From assembly GCF_023715885.1 (NCBI RefSeq), contig NZ_JAMBOY010000001.1, positions 843,987 through 907,986 on the forward strand: 64,000 bases of DNA. Direction: 5' to 3'. Source of the DNA: Microbacterium hydrocarbonoxydans (GTDB taxonomy: Bacteria > Actinomycetota > Actinomycetes > Actinomycetales > Microbacteriaceae). Positions 8,138-17,000 of this stretch are shown one piece after another (the first letter of the stretch is position 1; every line of letters starts with the position of its first letter). The position numbers were made by a program, and so were the translations under genes. The notes beneath the pieces are model-generated. The model saw only the letters and a list, made by a program, of their open reading frames with translations. It searched no databases and was not told the origin of the DNA.

Positions 8138-9553
8138 TCAGGACAGCGACTCCGCCACGGCGCGCCAACGCCCGGTGAACTCGGCGGCTCGGTCGTCGGA
8201 CCACTGCGGCTCGTAGGTCTGCGAGGGCGTCCACGGGACGATTGCCTCGTCGAGCGTGAGCGAGGGATCCACCGCGCAGCGGGCGAGGGCGGCGGCGCCG
8301 AGCGGTGTCGCGTGCTGCGACGGGTACACGTCGATGGGCACGCGCATGAGATCGGCGACCGCCTGCATGAGCACCCGGCTGCGTGTCAGCCCGCCGTCGA
8401 CCCGCAGCCGCTGGAGCGGGGAGCCGAGGTCGGCCGACATCGCGCGGGCCAGCTCGGCCACCTGCGCCGCGATGCCCTCCAGCACCGCGCGCACCAGATG
8501 CTCGCTGCCGGTGGACAGGGTCATGCCGGTGAACGTCGCCGTCGCGTCCGGACGCCACCACGGAGCGGCGAGTCCTGCGAGGGCCGGCACGCACAGCACG
8601 CCGTCCGCGTCGTCTGCGGCGACCCGGTCGAGGTCGGCGGCCGTGTCGATGAAGGTGAGCTTCTCGAGCCATCGCACCGCCGACGCCGCCGTGTACACCT
8701 GGCCGTCGAGGCAGTAGCTCGTCTGCCCGCCCTGCTGCCATGCCACCGACGACGAGAGCCCGGCGGCGGAGCGCACGGCCTCCGTACCGGTGTTGGCGAG
8801 CGGGAAAGCCCCGGTGCCGAACGTGCACTTGGCCTCGCCGGGCTGCAGGCAGTGCTGGGCGACGAGCGCCGCCTGCTGGTCGACGATCAACCCGCCGACC
8901 GCAGCGCTGCCGCCGAAGGCGGTCGTGGCGCCCGCGATATCGTCGGACGCGAGGATGCGGGGGAGCCGTTCGTCGGCGAGTCCGAACAGGTCGAGCAGCT
9001 CGGGGTCCCAGGCGGCGCTGTCGAGGTCGACCGCGAGGGAGCGGCTGGCGGTCGAGGCGTCGGTGACGAACTCGCCCGTGAGGCGGTGCAGCAGCCAGCT
9101 GTCGGAGGTCGTCACGACGCCCTCGTGGGTGATGTTCCTGCGGATCCACGCCTGCTTGGGCGCCGAGAAGTACGGGTCGAGCACGAGTCCGGTGCGACGG
9201 GCGACGTCATCCGCGTGGCCGCGCACCTCGGCGCAGACCGATTCGGCGCGACGATCCTGCCACACGATCATCGGCGACAGCGCGGCGCCCGTGTCGGGGT
9301 CCCACGCGAGCACGGTCTCGCCCTGGTTCGCGAGGGTGACGATGTCGACCTCGGCGCTCGCCTCGGCGACCGCGGTGCGTCCGGCCCGGAGCACCGAGTC
9401 GAGCAGCGCCTCCGGATCCTGCTCGACCCCGCCTCCCGCCAGATACGTGGGCCGGACGGCCACCTCGCTGAGCGCGAGGATATCGCCGGATTCGTCGACG
9501 ACGACGGCCTTGGTCCCCGAGGTGCCCTGGTCGATCGCGAGCACGGTGGTCAT
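8138..9553 (-). CDS. FGGY-family carbohydrate kinase
   Basis: A 471-residue sugar/polyol kinase of the actin-like ATPase fold. The N-terminal phosphate loop reads LAIDQGTSGTKAVVVDESGD, the middle has FGTGAFPLANTG, and the C-terminal FGGY signature region reads LRVDGGLTRSRVLMQAVADL with PIDVYPSQHATPLGAAALA. It phosphorylates a sugar or polyol with ATP. The sequence resembles glycerol and xylulose kinases but is not clearly either. Its ATG overlaps the TGA of the upstream FAD oxidoreductase (ATGA), so it is the last gene of a three-gene operon with that oxidoreductase and an APC permease. Confidence 0.9.
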   Translation of the reverse strand: MTTVLAIDQGTSGTKAVVVDESGDILALSEVAVRPTYLAGGGVEQDPEALLDSVLRAGRTAVAEASAEVDIVTLANQGETVLAWDPDTGAALSPMIVWQDRRAESVCAEVRGHADDVARRTGLVLDPYFSAPKQAWIRRNITHEGVVTTSDSWLLHRLTGEFVTDASTASRSLAVDLDSAAWDPELLDLFGLADERLPRILASDDIAGATTAFGGSAAVGGLIVDQQAALVAQHCLQPGEAKCTFGTGAFPLANTGTEAVRSAAGLSSSVAWQQGGQTSYCLDGQVYTAASAVRWLEKLTFIDTAADLDRVAADDADGVLCVPALAGLAAPWWRPDATATFTGMTLSTGSEHLVRAVLEGIAAQVAELARAMSADLGSPLQRLRVDGGLTRSRVLMQAVADLMRVPIDVYPSQHATPLGAAALARCAVDPSLTLDEAIVPWTPSQTYEPQWSDDRAAEFTGRWRAVAESLS

Positions 9554-10734
9554 GACGGATGCTCCTCGTGCGCGACGGCACCCGGCAGCACGCCACGATG
9601 CTCGGCCGTGCGACGCCACCACGGTCCGTTCGCGGCCGCAACCGGCGCCGCGGGCGTGGGCGGCTGCAGCGGACCCACCTCGATGCCGACCGCGGGGAGC
9701 AGCTCGGTCACGTAGTCGGCGATGCCGAGTGACGCGGTCAGGCCCGTCGAGCGGATGGCCGCGACATTGATCAGGCGGGCATCCTTCTCCGACGACCCGA
9801 GCACGTAGTTGCTCCCACGGCCGGCAGGGCGGAGCCCCGCGTAGCTCGCGATCGGCTCGAGGCCCTCCAGCGCGGGGAACTGCGTGACGGCCTTGGCGAG
9901 GATCTCGTCCCGCGCCTCGGGGCGCACCGTCCAGTCGTCCTTGTCGTCGAGGTCGACCGCAGTGGGACCCGCGATCACCCTCCCGTCGAGCGTGGGGAAG
10001 ACGAGCACGCCCTTCGTACGCTTCGTCGGCACCGGCAGGATGATGCGGTCGAGCGTCGCACCGTCCGGCAGCTCGAAGACGAAGAACTCGCCCTTGCGCG
10101 GATAGATCTCGAACGAGTCGTCGCCGATCAGCCCGGCTACGTCGTCGGCGTGCAGGCCGGCGGCGTTGACGACCACGGCGGCGGCGAAGCTCCGGCCGTC
10201 CGTCGTCTCGACCAGGATCGCGTCCTCGCGCGGCGTGAGCGCGGAGACACGCGCGTCCAGCTCGACCCGTGCCCCGGCGGCCACCGCCGACGCCGCGAGC
10301 GCCGCCGTGAACGCGACGGGGTCGCTGACGGACTCGCCCGGTACGAGCAGGGCGCCGTCGGACTCGCGGATCTCGACCTCCACGCCGTTCGCGGCGGCGC
10401 CGGCAGCGAGTGCGGCCACCGTCTCGGCATCCTCGTCCGTGTGCGGCACGAGCTCGGCGCCGCAGTGGATGACGGGCACGCCCAGCGCGTTGAGGATCGC
10501 CGGACGGATTCGGGCGGCGCGCAGGATCAGCTCGGTCTCGAGCTCACCCGGGGTCGAGTCGAATCCGGTGTGCAGCACGCCGGAGTTCGTGCCGCTCGCC
10601 GCGAGACCCAGCGCGCCCTCGGCCTCGAGGAGCACGGCATCCACTCCGCGGTGCGCGAGCGTGTAGAGCAGGGCCGACCCCACGATTCCTCCGCCGATGA
10701 CGACGACGGGGAGGGCGGGAGAGGGGGAGTTCAT
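9550..10734 (-). CDS. FAD-dependent oxidoreductase (GlpD/LhgO-like DAO family)
   Basis: A 394-residue protein with the FAD-binding dinucleotide fold at the very N-terminus (VVVIGGGIVGSALLYTLAHR, GxGxxG type), then VLLEAEGALGLAASGTNSG and VVNAAGLHADD typical of the D-amino-acid-oxidase/glycerol-3-phosphate dehydrogenase group. A late YAGLRPAGRGSNYVLG matches the FAD-closing segment of L-2-hydroxyglutarate oxidase-like members. It oxidises a hydroxy- or amino-acid or a polyol phosphate. Paired with an FGGY kinase it recalls GlpK/GlpD, but the operon partner is an amino-acid-type permease and not a glycerol facilitator. Confidence 0.87.
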   Translation of the reverse strand: MNSPSPALPVVVIGGGIVGSALLYTLAHRGVDAVLLEAEGALGLAASGTNSGVLHTGFDSTPGELETELILRAARIRPAILNALGVPVIHCGAELVPHTDEDAETVAALAAGAAANGVEVEIRESDGALLVPGESVSDPVAFTAALAASAVAAGARVELDARVSALTPREDAILVETTDGRSFAAAVVVNAAGLHADDVAGLIGDDSFEIYPRKGEFFVFELPDGATLDRIILPVPTKRTKGVLVFPTLDGRVIAGPTAVDLDDKDDWTVRPEARDEILAKAVTQFPALEGLEPIASYAGLRPAGRGSNYVLGSSEKDARLINVAAIRSTGLTASLGIADYVTELLPAVGIEVGPLQPPTPAAPVAAANGPWWRRTAEHRGVLPGAVAHEEHPS

Positions 10735-10775
10735 GATGGTTCCACTTTCGCTGATTTCTCTGGAGGAGGGGCGTC

Positions 10776-12269
10776 TCACCGGGAGGCGGACGCGGTGTCG
10801 TCGTCGAAGGTGCGGTCGACGTCGGCCATGTCGGGCATGGTGAGTCCGCGGCGTCCGCGCGTCGCGAGCAGATACACGAGGTACGCGATGCCGATCACGA
10901 GCATGATGCCGACGTACAGCCGCGGCTGCTCGAACGAGACGTCTCGGAAGATGAGCAGCTCGTACACGAGCCAGACGCTGGCGAGGATCAGCACCGGCAC
11001 CTCCCACCGGCCGAGCGAGAACCCCGCGCTCGCGGGAAGGGAGCGGCGCTTCACGATGTACAGCAGCACGGTGCCCGCGTAGATGATCGCCGGCAGCAGG
11101 GTCGCCGCCGAGAACAGGATGAAGAGCGCGTCGCTCGTGCCGCTGAAGATCGCGAGGATCGCCTGCGTGATGACGAGGTAGCCGAGCGTCGCCGCCACCG
11201 GGGTGTGCCGGCTGCGGCTGACGCGGCGGAGCAGCTGCCAGGCGGGGAAGCGCTCGTCGCGCGACATCGCCCAGATCAGGCGGGTGCCGCTGAGCGTGAT
11301 GACGAGGCCGCACGAGAAGATCGAGATGACGACGAGCACGAGCAGGATCTTCCCGACCACGGGGCCCAGCACCGAGGTGATGACGGTGGCCACCGGGGTC
11401 GCCGACTCCGCGAGCTTCGCGGTGTCGCCCGCGAGTGCGGTCACGGCGATGAGGAACAGCATCCCCAGCACACCCAGGGCGACGACGGCCTGCACCATGG
11501 CACGGGGGATGACACGCTCCGGGTTCTTCGTCTCCTCGGCGAGGTTCGCGGCCGACTCGAAGCCGACGATCGTGAACGCGCCGAGCAGGAACGCGAGCGG
11601 GAACGGGCCGGCCTCGGTGAGTCCGCCGAAGTCCCAGTACCCCGCCTCGGCGACGGGCGCCGTGGCGAACAGCTGCGAGAAGTCGAGGCGCCCGAGCGCC
11701 GCACCGACGGCGAACAGCAGCACGGTGATGCCGATCATGCCGATGATCTGCACGGTCACGGCGACCTCGTTGACGCGGTTGGTGACCTTGGTGCTCAGGG
11801 CGACGAGGATCGCCTGCAGCAGCATCACGAGGGCCGTGATGACCCAGCAGTTGGCGGAGCTCGGCGCGTAGCCGAACAGCTCGGGCAGGATCGTCGCGGC
11901 GATCGTGTAGTCGACCGCGACCACCACGACGACGAGGAACGCGAACGAGATCCACCCGGTGAGCCAACCGAGGATCGGGTTGGCCAGGCGCGACACCCAC
12001 TGATAGGCGTAGCCGCTGATCGGGATGCGGGCGGCGAGCGCGCCGAAGATGAGCGCGACCATGGTCTGACCGACGACGGCGATTGGCCAGGCCCAGATGC
12101 CGCGGGGGCCGCTGCTGTTGAGTACCGCCCCGTAGGTCGTGAAGATGCCGGTCGCGATCGAGACGAATCCGAAGGCGACGGCGAAGGATGCGTAGAGCCC
12201 GAGCTCCCGCTTCATGCGGGTGCCGGTCGGGGCGGCGGGCGGGGCGATGGGAGCTTCGGGTGTTTCCAT
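10776..12269 (-). CDS. APC-family permease, first gene of FGGY kinase operon
   Basis: A 497-residue transporter with about twelve helices and a proline-rich N-terminal tail. It has GLYASFAVAFGFVSIATGIF in helix 1, the family motif GFESAANLAEETKNPERVIP, and the overall pattern of the amino-acid/choline transporter branch (GABA permease-like). Start METPEAPIAPP is chosen because GAAGG precedes the ATG at 12269 and the operator at 12304-12315 lies outside the gene. It should import the substrate for the downstream FAD oxidoreductase and kinase. An amino-acid-type carrier beside an FGGY kinase is unusual. Confidence 0.88.
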   Translation of the reverse strand: METPEAPIAPPAAPTGTRMKRELGLYASFAVAFGFVSIATGIFTTYGAVLNSSGPRGIWAWPIAVVGQTMVALIFGALAARIPISGYAYQWVSRLANPILGWLTGWISFAFLVVVVVAVDYTIAATILPELFGYAPSSANCWVITALVMLLQAILVALSTKVTNRVNEVAVTVQIIGMIGITVLLFAVGAALGRLDFSQLFATAPVAEAGYWDFGGLTEAGPFPLAFLLGAFTIVGFESAANLAEETKNPERVIPRAMVQAVVALGVLGMLFLIAVTALAGDTAKLAESATPVATVITSVLGPVVGKILLVLVVISIFSCGLVITLSGTRLIWAMSRDERFPAWQLLRRVSRSRHTPVAATLGYLVITQAILAIFSGTSDALFILFSAATLLPAIIYAGTVLLYIVKRRSLPASAGFSLGRWEVPVLILASVWLVYELLIFRDVSFEQPRLYVGIMLVIGIAYLVYLLATRGRRGLTMPDMADVDRTFDDDTASASR

Positions 12270-12303
12270 GACTCGACCTTCGTTCGACGGCGGTGGATAC
12301 AAC

Positions 12304-12315
12304 TGGTCTATACCA
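12304..12315. promoter_or_regulatory. HutC/DasR-type GntR operator
   Basis: TGGTCTATACCA lies between the divergent permease operon and the GntR gene. It matches the operator consensus known for HutC-subfamily GntR regulators such as DasR and NagR (TGGTCTAGACCA) in all but one central base. It is 34 bases from the permease start and 33 from the regulator start, well placed to repress both. The assignment rests on motif and position. Confidence 0.8.
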
Positions 12316-12348
12316 AGGCACGGTAGAGCGGGCACGAGTAGCGTGTCA

Positions 12349-13098
12349 ATGGTGGGCAGGCGAGAGACGGAAGAATTCACACGGGCGAAATCTGGCGAGC
12401 CCGCCTACGTGCGCATCGCCGGGGAGCTGCGCAGCCGCATCGACGACGGTGAGCTCACGCCCGGCACGCCCCTGCCGGCGGAACGCGACCTGAGCGTCGA
12501 GCTCGGTGTGAGCCGCATGACGCTCCGCCGTGCACTGGGCGTGCTCGAGAACGAGGGCCGTGTGCACCGCGACGCGACGCGCGGCACCTTCGTGTCGGAA
12601 CCCCGCGTGCGCTTGAGGCTCGGCTCGTTCTCGCAGGAGATCGCCCGCGCGGGCGGCAACCCGGGAGCCGAGCTCCTCTGGGCCGAGGAACGACCGGCCG
12701 ACGAGACCGTCGCGGCCGGGCTCGGCATCCCTGCCGGCTCGCCCGTCTACGCGCTCCGGCGCGTGCGGCGCTCGAACGACGAGCCCCTCGCCGTCGAGAC
12801 GACCTACTACCGCGCCGATCTCGTACCGGGCCTGCTCGACGGCGACCTCGCCGGGTCGCTGTGGGACGAGCTGCGCGCGCGGTTCGACCTCATCATCGCC
12901 CGCACCTCGGCGGAGCTCGAGGTGGTGGTGCTGGATGCCGACGACGCGCGTCGTCTCGGCACGCGTCGTGCCGCGGGCGGACTGCAGCTGACGCGGCGTA
13001 CGTTCCTCGCGGCCGGTGACTGTTTCGAGTTCGCCGTCGACCTCTATCGCGCCGATCGGGTCTCGCTCATCATCGACCGGGCGGTCGACGCGGAGTGA
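12349..13098 (+). CDS. GntR-family regulator, HutC subfamily
   Basis: A 249-residue repressor with an N-terminal GntR winged helix (VRIAGELRSRIDDGELTPGT, LPAERDLSVELGVSRMTLRR, then EGRVHRDATRGTFV) and a C-terminal UTRA effector domain (about 90-245, with VYALRRVRRSNDEPLAVETT and LQLTRRTFLAAGDCFEFAVD). UTRA domains bind small metabolites, often amino-sugar phosphates or urocanate. ATG 12349 or the in-frame GTG at 12343 can be the start. It likely controls the divergent APC permease / oxidoreductase / kinase operon through the site at 12304-12315. Its stop overlaps the next gene (GTGA). Confidence 0.92.
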   Translation: MVGRRETEEFTRAKSGEPAYVRIAGELRSRIDDGELTPGTPLPAERDLSVELGVSRMTLRRALGVLENEGRVHRDATRGTFVSEPRVRLRLGSFSQEIARAGGNPGAELLWAEERPADETVAAGLGIPAGSPVYALRRVRRSNDEPLAVETTYYRADLVPGLLDGDLAGSLWDELRARFDLIIARTSAELEVVVLDADDARRLGTRRAAGGLQLTRRTFLAAGDCFEFAVDLYRADRVSLIIDRAVDAE

Positions 13099-13736
13099 TC
13101 ACGGTCTTCGACCTCGACGGGGTGCTCAGCCGCGCCGACACCATGGCCACGCTGGTGCTCGCGCGACTCCGCACGCGCCCCTGGCTCGTCCTGCCCGTCG
13201 CGGTGCTCGCGCTCGCCGCAGCGCTCGCGCCGGCGGCCGGGTCGCTGCGCCCCCGATGCAACCGCGCCGTCGTGCACGTCGTGCTCTCCGGGGTGACGGA
13301 GTCCGAATACACGCGGCTCGCCGTGCGGGTCGCGCAGCAGCTCGCCGCAAGGCCCGACAACGTGCGACCGGACGTGCTGGCGGCGCTGCGCAGCGCGGTC
13401 GCCGACGGCGTGGGCGTCGTGACCACCGCGACCGAGCTCGCCCTCGCAGAGGCGTACCTGGAGGCTCTCGGCGTCGGGGGGATGCCGCTGCTGGCCTCCC
13501 GCTTCCGCTACTCCACCCGCGGTCCGCGCTTCGCCGACCACAACGTGGGCGAGCGCAAGGCCGAGACGCTCGAAGAGGCTCTTCCGGGCGCGAGCATCGA
13601 TACGCTCTACACGGATTCGTCGAGCGACCTGCCGCTCGCCCGACGGAGCGGACGGACGATGCTGGTCGATGCCCGACCCCGCTCGGCGAGGGAGTTCGCA
13701 CGCCACAACGTCCCGTTCCGGCCGCTCCGCGGGTGA
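13095..13736 (+). CDS. HAD-superfamily phosphatase-like protein
   Basis: A 213-residue HAD hydrolase of the phosphoserine-phosphatase-like (class IB) branch. It opens with the DxD motif as ITVFDLDGVLSRADT, has a hydrophobic cap region (WLVLPVAVLALAAALAP) that may touch the membrane, a VVTTATELALAEAYLEALG motif II segment, a KAETLEEAL lysine and a terminal DSSSDLPLARRSG acidic motif. It should dephosphorylate a small metabolite. The GTG start overlaps the stop of the GntR gene by four bases, so the two are translationally coupled, which hints that its substrate belongs to the same pathway. Confidence 0.85.
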   Translation: MITVFDLDGVLSRADTMATLVLARLRTRPWLVLPVAVLALAAALAPAAGSLRPRCNRAVVHVVLSGVTESEYTRLAVRVAQQLAARPDNVRPDVLAALRSAVADGVGVVTTATELALAEAYLEALGVGGMPLLASRFRYSTRGPRFADHNVGERKAETLEEALPGASIDTLYTDSSSDLPLARRSGRTMLVDARPRSAREFARHNVPFRPLRG

Positions 13737-13777
13737 CCGGCAGGGCCCACGGAGGATGATCGCTCCGGCCTGGCGCA

Positions 13778-13789
13778 GTATACGTATTC
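13778..13789. promoter_or_regulatory. LacI-type operator, distal copy, ABC importer promoter
   Basis: GTATACGTATTC has the ATACGTAT core shared with the sites at 13833 and 20660. Its centre is 55 bp from the next copy, about five helical turns, which would allow looping or cooperative binding. The regulator is inferred to be the LacI protein at 20744. Confidence 0.65.
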
Positions 13790-13832
13790 AAATTACCGCC
13801 TTCGCTCAAACATAGGCTTCCCTAACTTGACT

Positions 13833-13844
13833 GCATACGTATAC
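13833..13844. promoter_or_regulatory. LacI-type operator, proximal copy, ABC importer promoter
   Basis: GCATACGTATAC is a near-perfect palindrome ending 10 bases before the solute-binding-protein ATG. TATACC at 13840-13845 could be the -10 element, which would put the transcription start next to the ATG and make the messenger leaderless; there is no Shine-Dalgarno sequence before the ATG. The operator would then cover the -10 box. Confidence 0.7.
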
Positions 13845-13854
13845 CATCAGCGAC

Positions 13855-15162
13855 ATGGGACACACACAGCACCGAGCACTGCCGGTACTCGCACTCGTCG
13901 CCGTGGGCATCGTCGCCCTCGCCGGCTGTGGCGCGGGTTCCCGCACCGACAATGAGAACTCGACGAAGGTGACGTGCGACTACACGGCACCCGAAGGCAA
14001 GACGACGGTCAACGTCCTCGCCTACAACTCCTCCGCGATCGACCCGTTCACCGACACGATGGTGTCGAGCTGCTCGACCGACGACGTGACGCTGAAGCAC
14101 GACCCGATCGACTTCGGCGGCCAGGTGACGAAGACCACCGCGACCCTCGCGGGCGACACCGGCACCTACGACATCATCGAGACGTACGGCTTCGTGATCC
14201 CCGGGTTCGGCGAGGAGGAGAAGCTCGTCCCGCTGAACGATCTGTGGGACAAGTACGCCGACGACTACGGTCTCGACGACATCAGTCCCTCGATGGTCGA
14301 GGGAATGTCGTACGACGGCGACATCTACGCGATCCCGATGCAGGCGCAGATGTTCGTCATGGCGTACCGTACCGACATCTTCGAGGACCTCGGCCTCGAG
14401 GTCCCGACGACGTTCGACGAGATGATCGACGCGGCCGAGGCGATCAAGGGCGCCGGCCTCATGGACTACCCGATCGCGCTGCCCTGGCTCGCCACGGCCG
14501 ACGTCACCACCGGATTCCAGGGCGCGATGAACTCCCTCGGCGCCGACTTCGTCACCGCCGACGGCGAGGTCACGCTCGACACCCCCGAGGCCAAGCAGGC
14601 TGTCGAGGCGATGCTCGCGCTCAAGCCGTACATGGATCCGCAGGTCACGACGTTCGATCAGCCCAAGGTTCAGCAGCAGATGTTCAACGGCACCGCGGCC
14701 ATGTCGATCATGTTCTCCGGTCGCATGTTCGACCTGACGCTCGACTCGAACTCGAAGTTCGCGGATTCGATCGGCTTCGCCGGGGCGCCGAAGGTGACCT
14801 CCGACGCGGAGTACTCGTACAACCGCCTCTCGATCGACGGCTGGTCGATCCCGTTCAACACCAAGCTCGACCACGACATGCTCTTCCAGATGATGGCCTC
14901 CGCCGTCAGCGAGGACGCGTCGAAGGCATCCGTTCCCGCCGCCTACCCGGCGCGCGAGGGCATGGTGACGGAGAAGAACTCCCCGTACGGCGCAGCGGCG
15001 AACGACTCGATCGCCAGCGCCATGCCGCCCGTCGTGTCGCCGATCGCGGCCGACATCACCAACGAGATCCGGCCCATCCTGGTCTCGATCCTCAACGGCC
15101 AGATCGCGGTCGACGAAGGACTCGCCCAGATGCAGGCCGCCGGCGAGAAGATCGCCGGCTGA
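13855..15162 (+). CDS. ABC transporter solute-binding lipoprotein (sugar type)
   Basis: A 435-residue lipoprotein with signal peptide and lipobox LAGC (Cys near residue 24), then a family 1 solute-binding fold: YNSSAIDPFTDTMVSSC, DIIETYGFVIPGFGEEEKLV, YAIPMQAQMFVMAYRTDIFE and a long C-terminal lobe. It captures a small organic solute outside the cell and delivers it to the two permeases downstream. Sequence type is that of carbohydrate ABC systems; the ligand is unknown. No ATPase gene is linked, so a shared ATPase of the MsiK type elsewhere would be needed. Two ATACGTAT operators precede it. Confidence 0.93.
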   Translation: MGHTQHRALPVLALVAVGIVALAGCGAGSRTDNENSTKVTCDYTAPEGKTTVNVLAYNSSAIDPFTDTMVSSCSTDDVTLKHDPIDFGGQVTKTTATLAGDTGTYDIIETYGFVIPGFGEEEKLVPLNDLWDKYADDYGLDDISPSMVEGMSYDGDIYAIPMQAQMFVMAYRTDIFEDLGLEVPTTFDEMIDAAEAIKGAGLMDYPIALPWLATADVTTGFQGAMNSLGADFVTADGEVTLDTPEAKQAVEAMLALKPYMDPQVTTFDQPKVQQQMFNGTAAMSIMFSGRMFDLTLDSNSKFADSIGFAGAPKVTSDAEYSYNRLSIDGWSIPFNTKLDHDMLFQMMASAVSEDASKASVPAAYPAREGMVTEKNSPYGAAANDSIASAMPPVVSPIAADITNEIRPILVSILNGQIAVDEGLAQMQAAGEKIAG

Positions 15163-15180
15163 CCGACGCACCGACGTCAT

Positions 15181-15214
15181 GACTGTGGCCTGAGCGCGAG
15201 TTCAGGCCACAGTC
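15181..15214 (+). terminator. Intra-operon stem-loop between binding protein and permease genes
   Basis: GACTGTGGCCTGA and its exact complement TCAGGCCACAGTC form a 13-bp stem with an 8-base loop. There is no T-run. It sits between the binding-protein gene and the first permease. Such stem-loops in other importers protect upstream mRNA and reduce expression of the membrane genes; that role is inferred here. Confidence 0.7.
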
Positions 15215-15233
15215 CGTCCAAGGGAGGACGCAT

Positions 15234-16106
15234 ATGAAGGCACGCGAGTTCTGGCTGCTCTTCTTCCCGAGCCTGCTGGTGATGGGGGCGCTTCTCGTGC
15301 TCCCTCTGGTGCGCACGGTGCAGTGGAGCTTCGAGCAGGTCCGCTACGGCACACCGGGCACGTTCATCGGCCTGGAGAACTTCACAGACGCCCTGACCGA
15401 CCCGCGCTTCCACAAGGCGGTCGTGTTCACGGTGGTGGTCACGGTCATCACCACCGCCATCCTGCTGGTCTTCGGCTACATCATCGCCACCGGCATCAAC
15501 CGCATCACCACCTCGCGCCCCCTGGTGCTCGGCATCATGCTCGTCTCGTACGTGCTGCCGAACCTCGTGGGCGCTGTCGCGTTCTCGTGGCTCTTCGACG
15601 ACAACTTCGGCGGCGTCGTGAACCGCCTCATCGGATTCTTCGGCGGCACGCAGGTGCTGTGGTTCACCGACCAGGTTCCCAACGCGATCCTCGTCATCGC
15701 GAACACGGTCTGGCACATGCTGCCCTTCGCGATGCTCATCATCCTCGCAGGGCTGCAGGGCGTGCCGAACGAACTGAAGGAAGCGGCCAAGATCGACGGA
15801 GCCAACGCGTTCCAGACGCACATCAGCGTGATCATCCCGACGATCCGCGGCGTGCTCGGGTTCGTGACCCTGATCACGATCATGGACGTGCTGCGCATGT
15901 TCGACAACCTGATCCCGCTGTCGCCGCAGGCGCAGAACATCGGCAACGAGTCGATCATGCTCTACGTCTACTCCGTGGCGTTCGCCGACGGCGCCGAGAA
16001 CCTCGGCCTCGGCAGCGCGATCAACGTGCTCACCATCCTCCTGATCCTCATCATGCTGATCCCGTTCATCCGGGGCATCTTCAAGGAAGCGAAGGCCGAA
16101 CGATGA
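15234..16106 (+). CDS. Sugar-type ABC transporter permease (MalF-like)
   Basis: A 290-residue inner-membrane permease with six predicted helices. The ATPase-docking EAA loop reads ELKEAAKIDGANAFQTHISV, followed by IPTIRGVLGFVTL. It begins MKAREFWLLFFPSLLVMG after a clear GGGAGGA site. It forms half of the membrane channel with the next gene, with which it shares an ATGA overlap. The order binding protein, MalF-like, MalG-like is standard for carbohydrate importers. Confidence 0.93.
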   Translation: MKAREFWLLFFPSLLVMGALLVLPLVRTVQWSFEQVRYGTPGTFIGLENFTDALTDPRFHKAVVFTVVVTVITTAILLVFGYIIATGINRITTSRPLVLGIMLVSYVLPNLVGAVAFSWLFDDNFGGVVNRLIGFFGGTQVLWFTDQVPNAILVIANTVWHMLPFAMLIILAGLQGVPNELKEAAKIDGANAFQTHISVIIPTIRGVLGFVTLITIMDVLRMFDNLIPLSPQAQNIGNESIMLYVYSVAFADGAENLGLGSAINVLTILLILIMLIPFIRGIFKEAKAER

Positions 16107-16999
16107 GTCTCACCGCCAACGAGCTCTCGACGAGAGCCATCGTCACCCGCGGCGCACCGAAGCGCCGCCGTCGCGGCGGGCCCAACCGCCCACCCGTCAT
16201 CACGGGGCTGCTGCTGGGCATCCTCTGCGTGGTCGTGCTGAGCCCGTTCATCTGGATGACGCTGTCGGTCACCAAGCCGACCGACGTCGCGTTCTCGAAC
16301 CCGCCCGTGCTCTGGGACTACCAGCCCACGCTGCAGGCCTTCGTCGACCTCTGGGAGACGACCTACTTCGCCGATTACCTCGTCAACACCCTCGTCGTCG
16401 CGGTCGTCTCCACCGTGATCGCGCTCGTGATCGGCATCCCTGCGGCCTATGCGCTGTCGCGGTTCCCCAGCTACGTCTCGGCGATCCTGCTCGTGCTGGC
16501 CCTGATCTTCCGGGCACTGCCGCGGTTCTCCGTCGTGCTGCCGATGTACGACATCAGCCGTGCGCTCGGGATCTACGACACGACCTTCGCGCTCGCGATC
16601 GCCCTCGTCGCCATCAACCAGCCGTTCACGATCTGGCTGCTGCGCAACTTCTTCGCCGAGATCCCGCGGGAGCTCGACGAGGCGGCGATGATCGACGGCT
16701 GCACGCGGATCGGGATGCTGCGACGCGTCATGATCCCGCTGATGGGGCCCGGCATCCTCACCGCCGGCATCTTCGTCTTCCTGTTCGCGTTCCAGGAGTA
16801 CCTCACGGCGCTCGTGCTCACCGACACCTCGTCGAAGACGGTGCCGGTGTTCATCGCGACGCAGCTCGGGCAGACCCTACCGATGCTGCAACAGGCGGGC
16901 GCCGCGTCGATGCTGCTGACGATCCCCGTGTTCGTGATCGCGTTCATCGCTCAGAAGTACCTCGTCGCCGGCCTCAGCGACGGCGCCGTCAAGGGCTGA
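16103..16999 (+). CDS. Sugar-type ABC transporter permease (MalG-like)
   Basis: A 298-residue inner-membrane permease. A basic N-terminal tail (KRRRRGGPNRPP) precedes six helices. The EAA motif is ELDEAAMIDGCTRIGMLRRV with IPLMGPGILTAGIFVF behind it. The start is the ATG overlapping the upstream TGA. It pairs with the MalF-like protein as the import channel for the ligand of the binding protein at 13855. Confidence 0.93.
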   Translation: MSLTANELSTRAIVTRGAPKRRRRGGPNRPPVITGLLLGILCVVVLSPFIWMTLSVTKPTDVAFSNPPVLWDYQPTLQAFVDLWETTYFADYLVNTLVVAVVSTVIALVIGIPAAYALSRFPSYVSAILLVLALIFRALPRFSVVLPMYDISRALGIYDTTFALAIALVAINQPFTIWLLRNFFAEIPRELDEAAMIDGCTRIGMLRRVMIPLMGPGILTAGIFVFLFAFQEYLTALVLTDTSSKTVPVFIATQLGQTLPMLQQAGAASMLLTIPVFVIAFIAQKYLVAGLSDGAVKG

Positions 17000-17000
17000 C

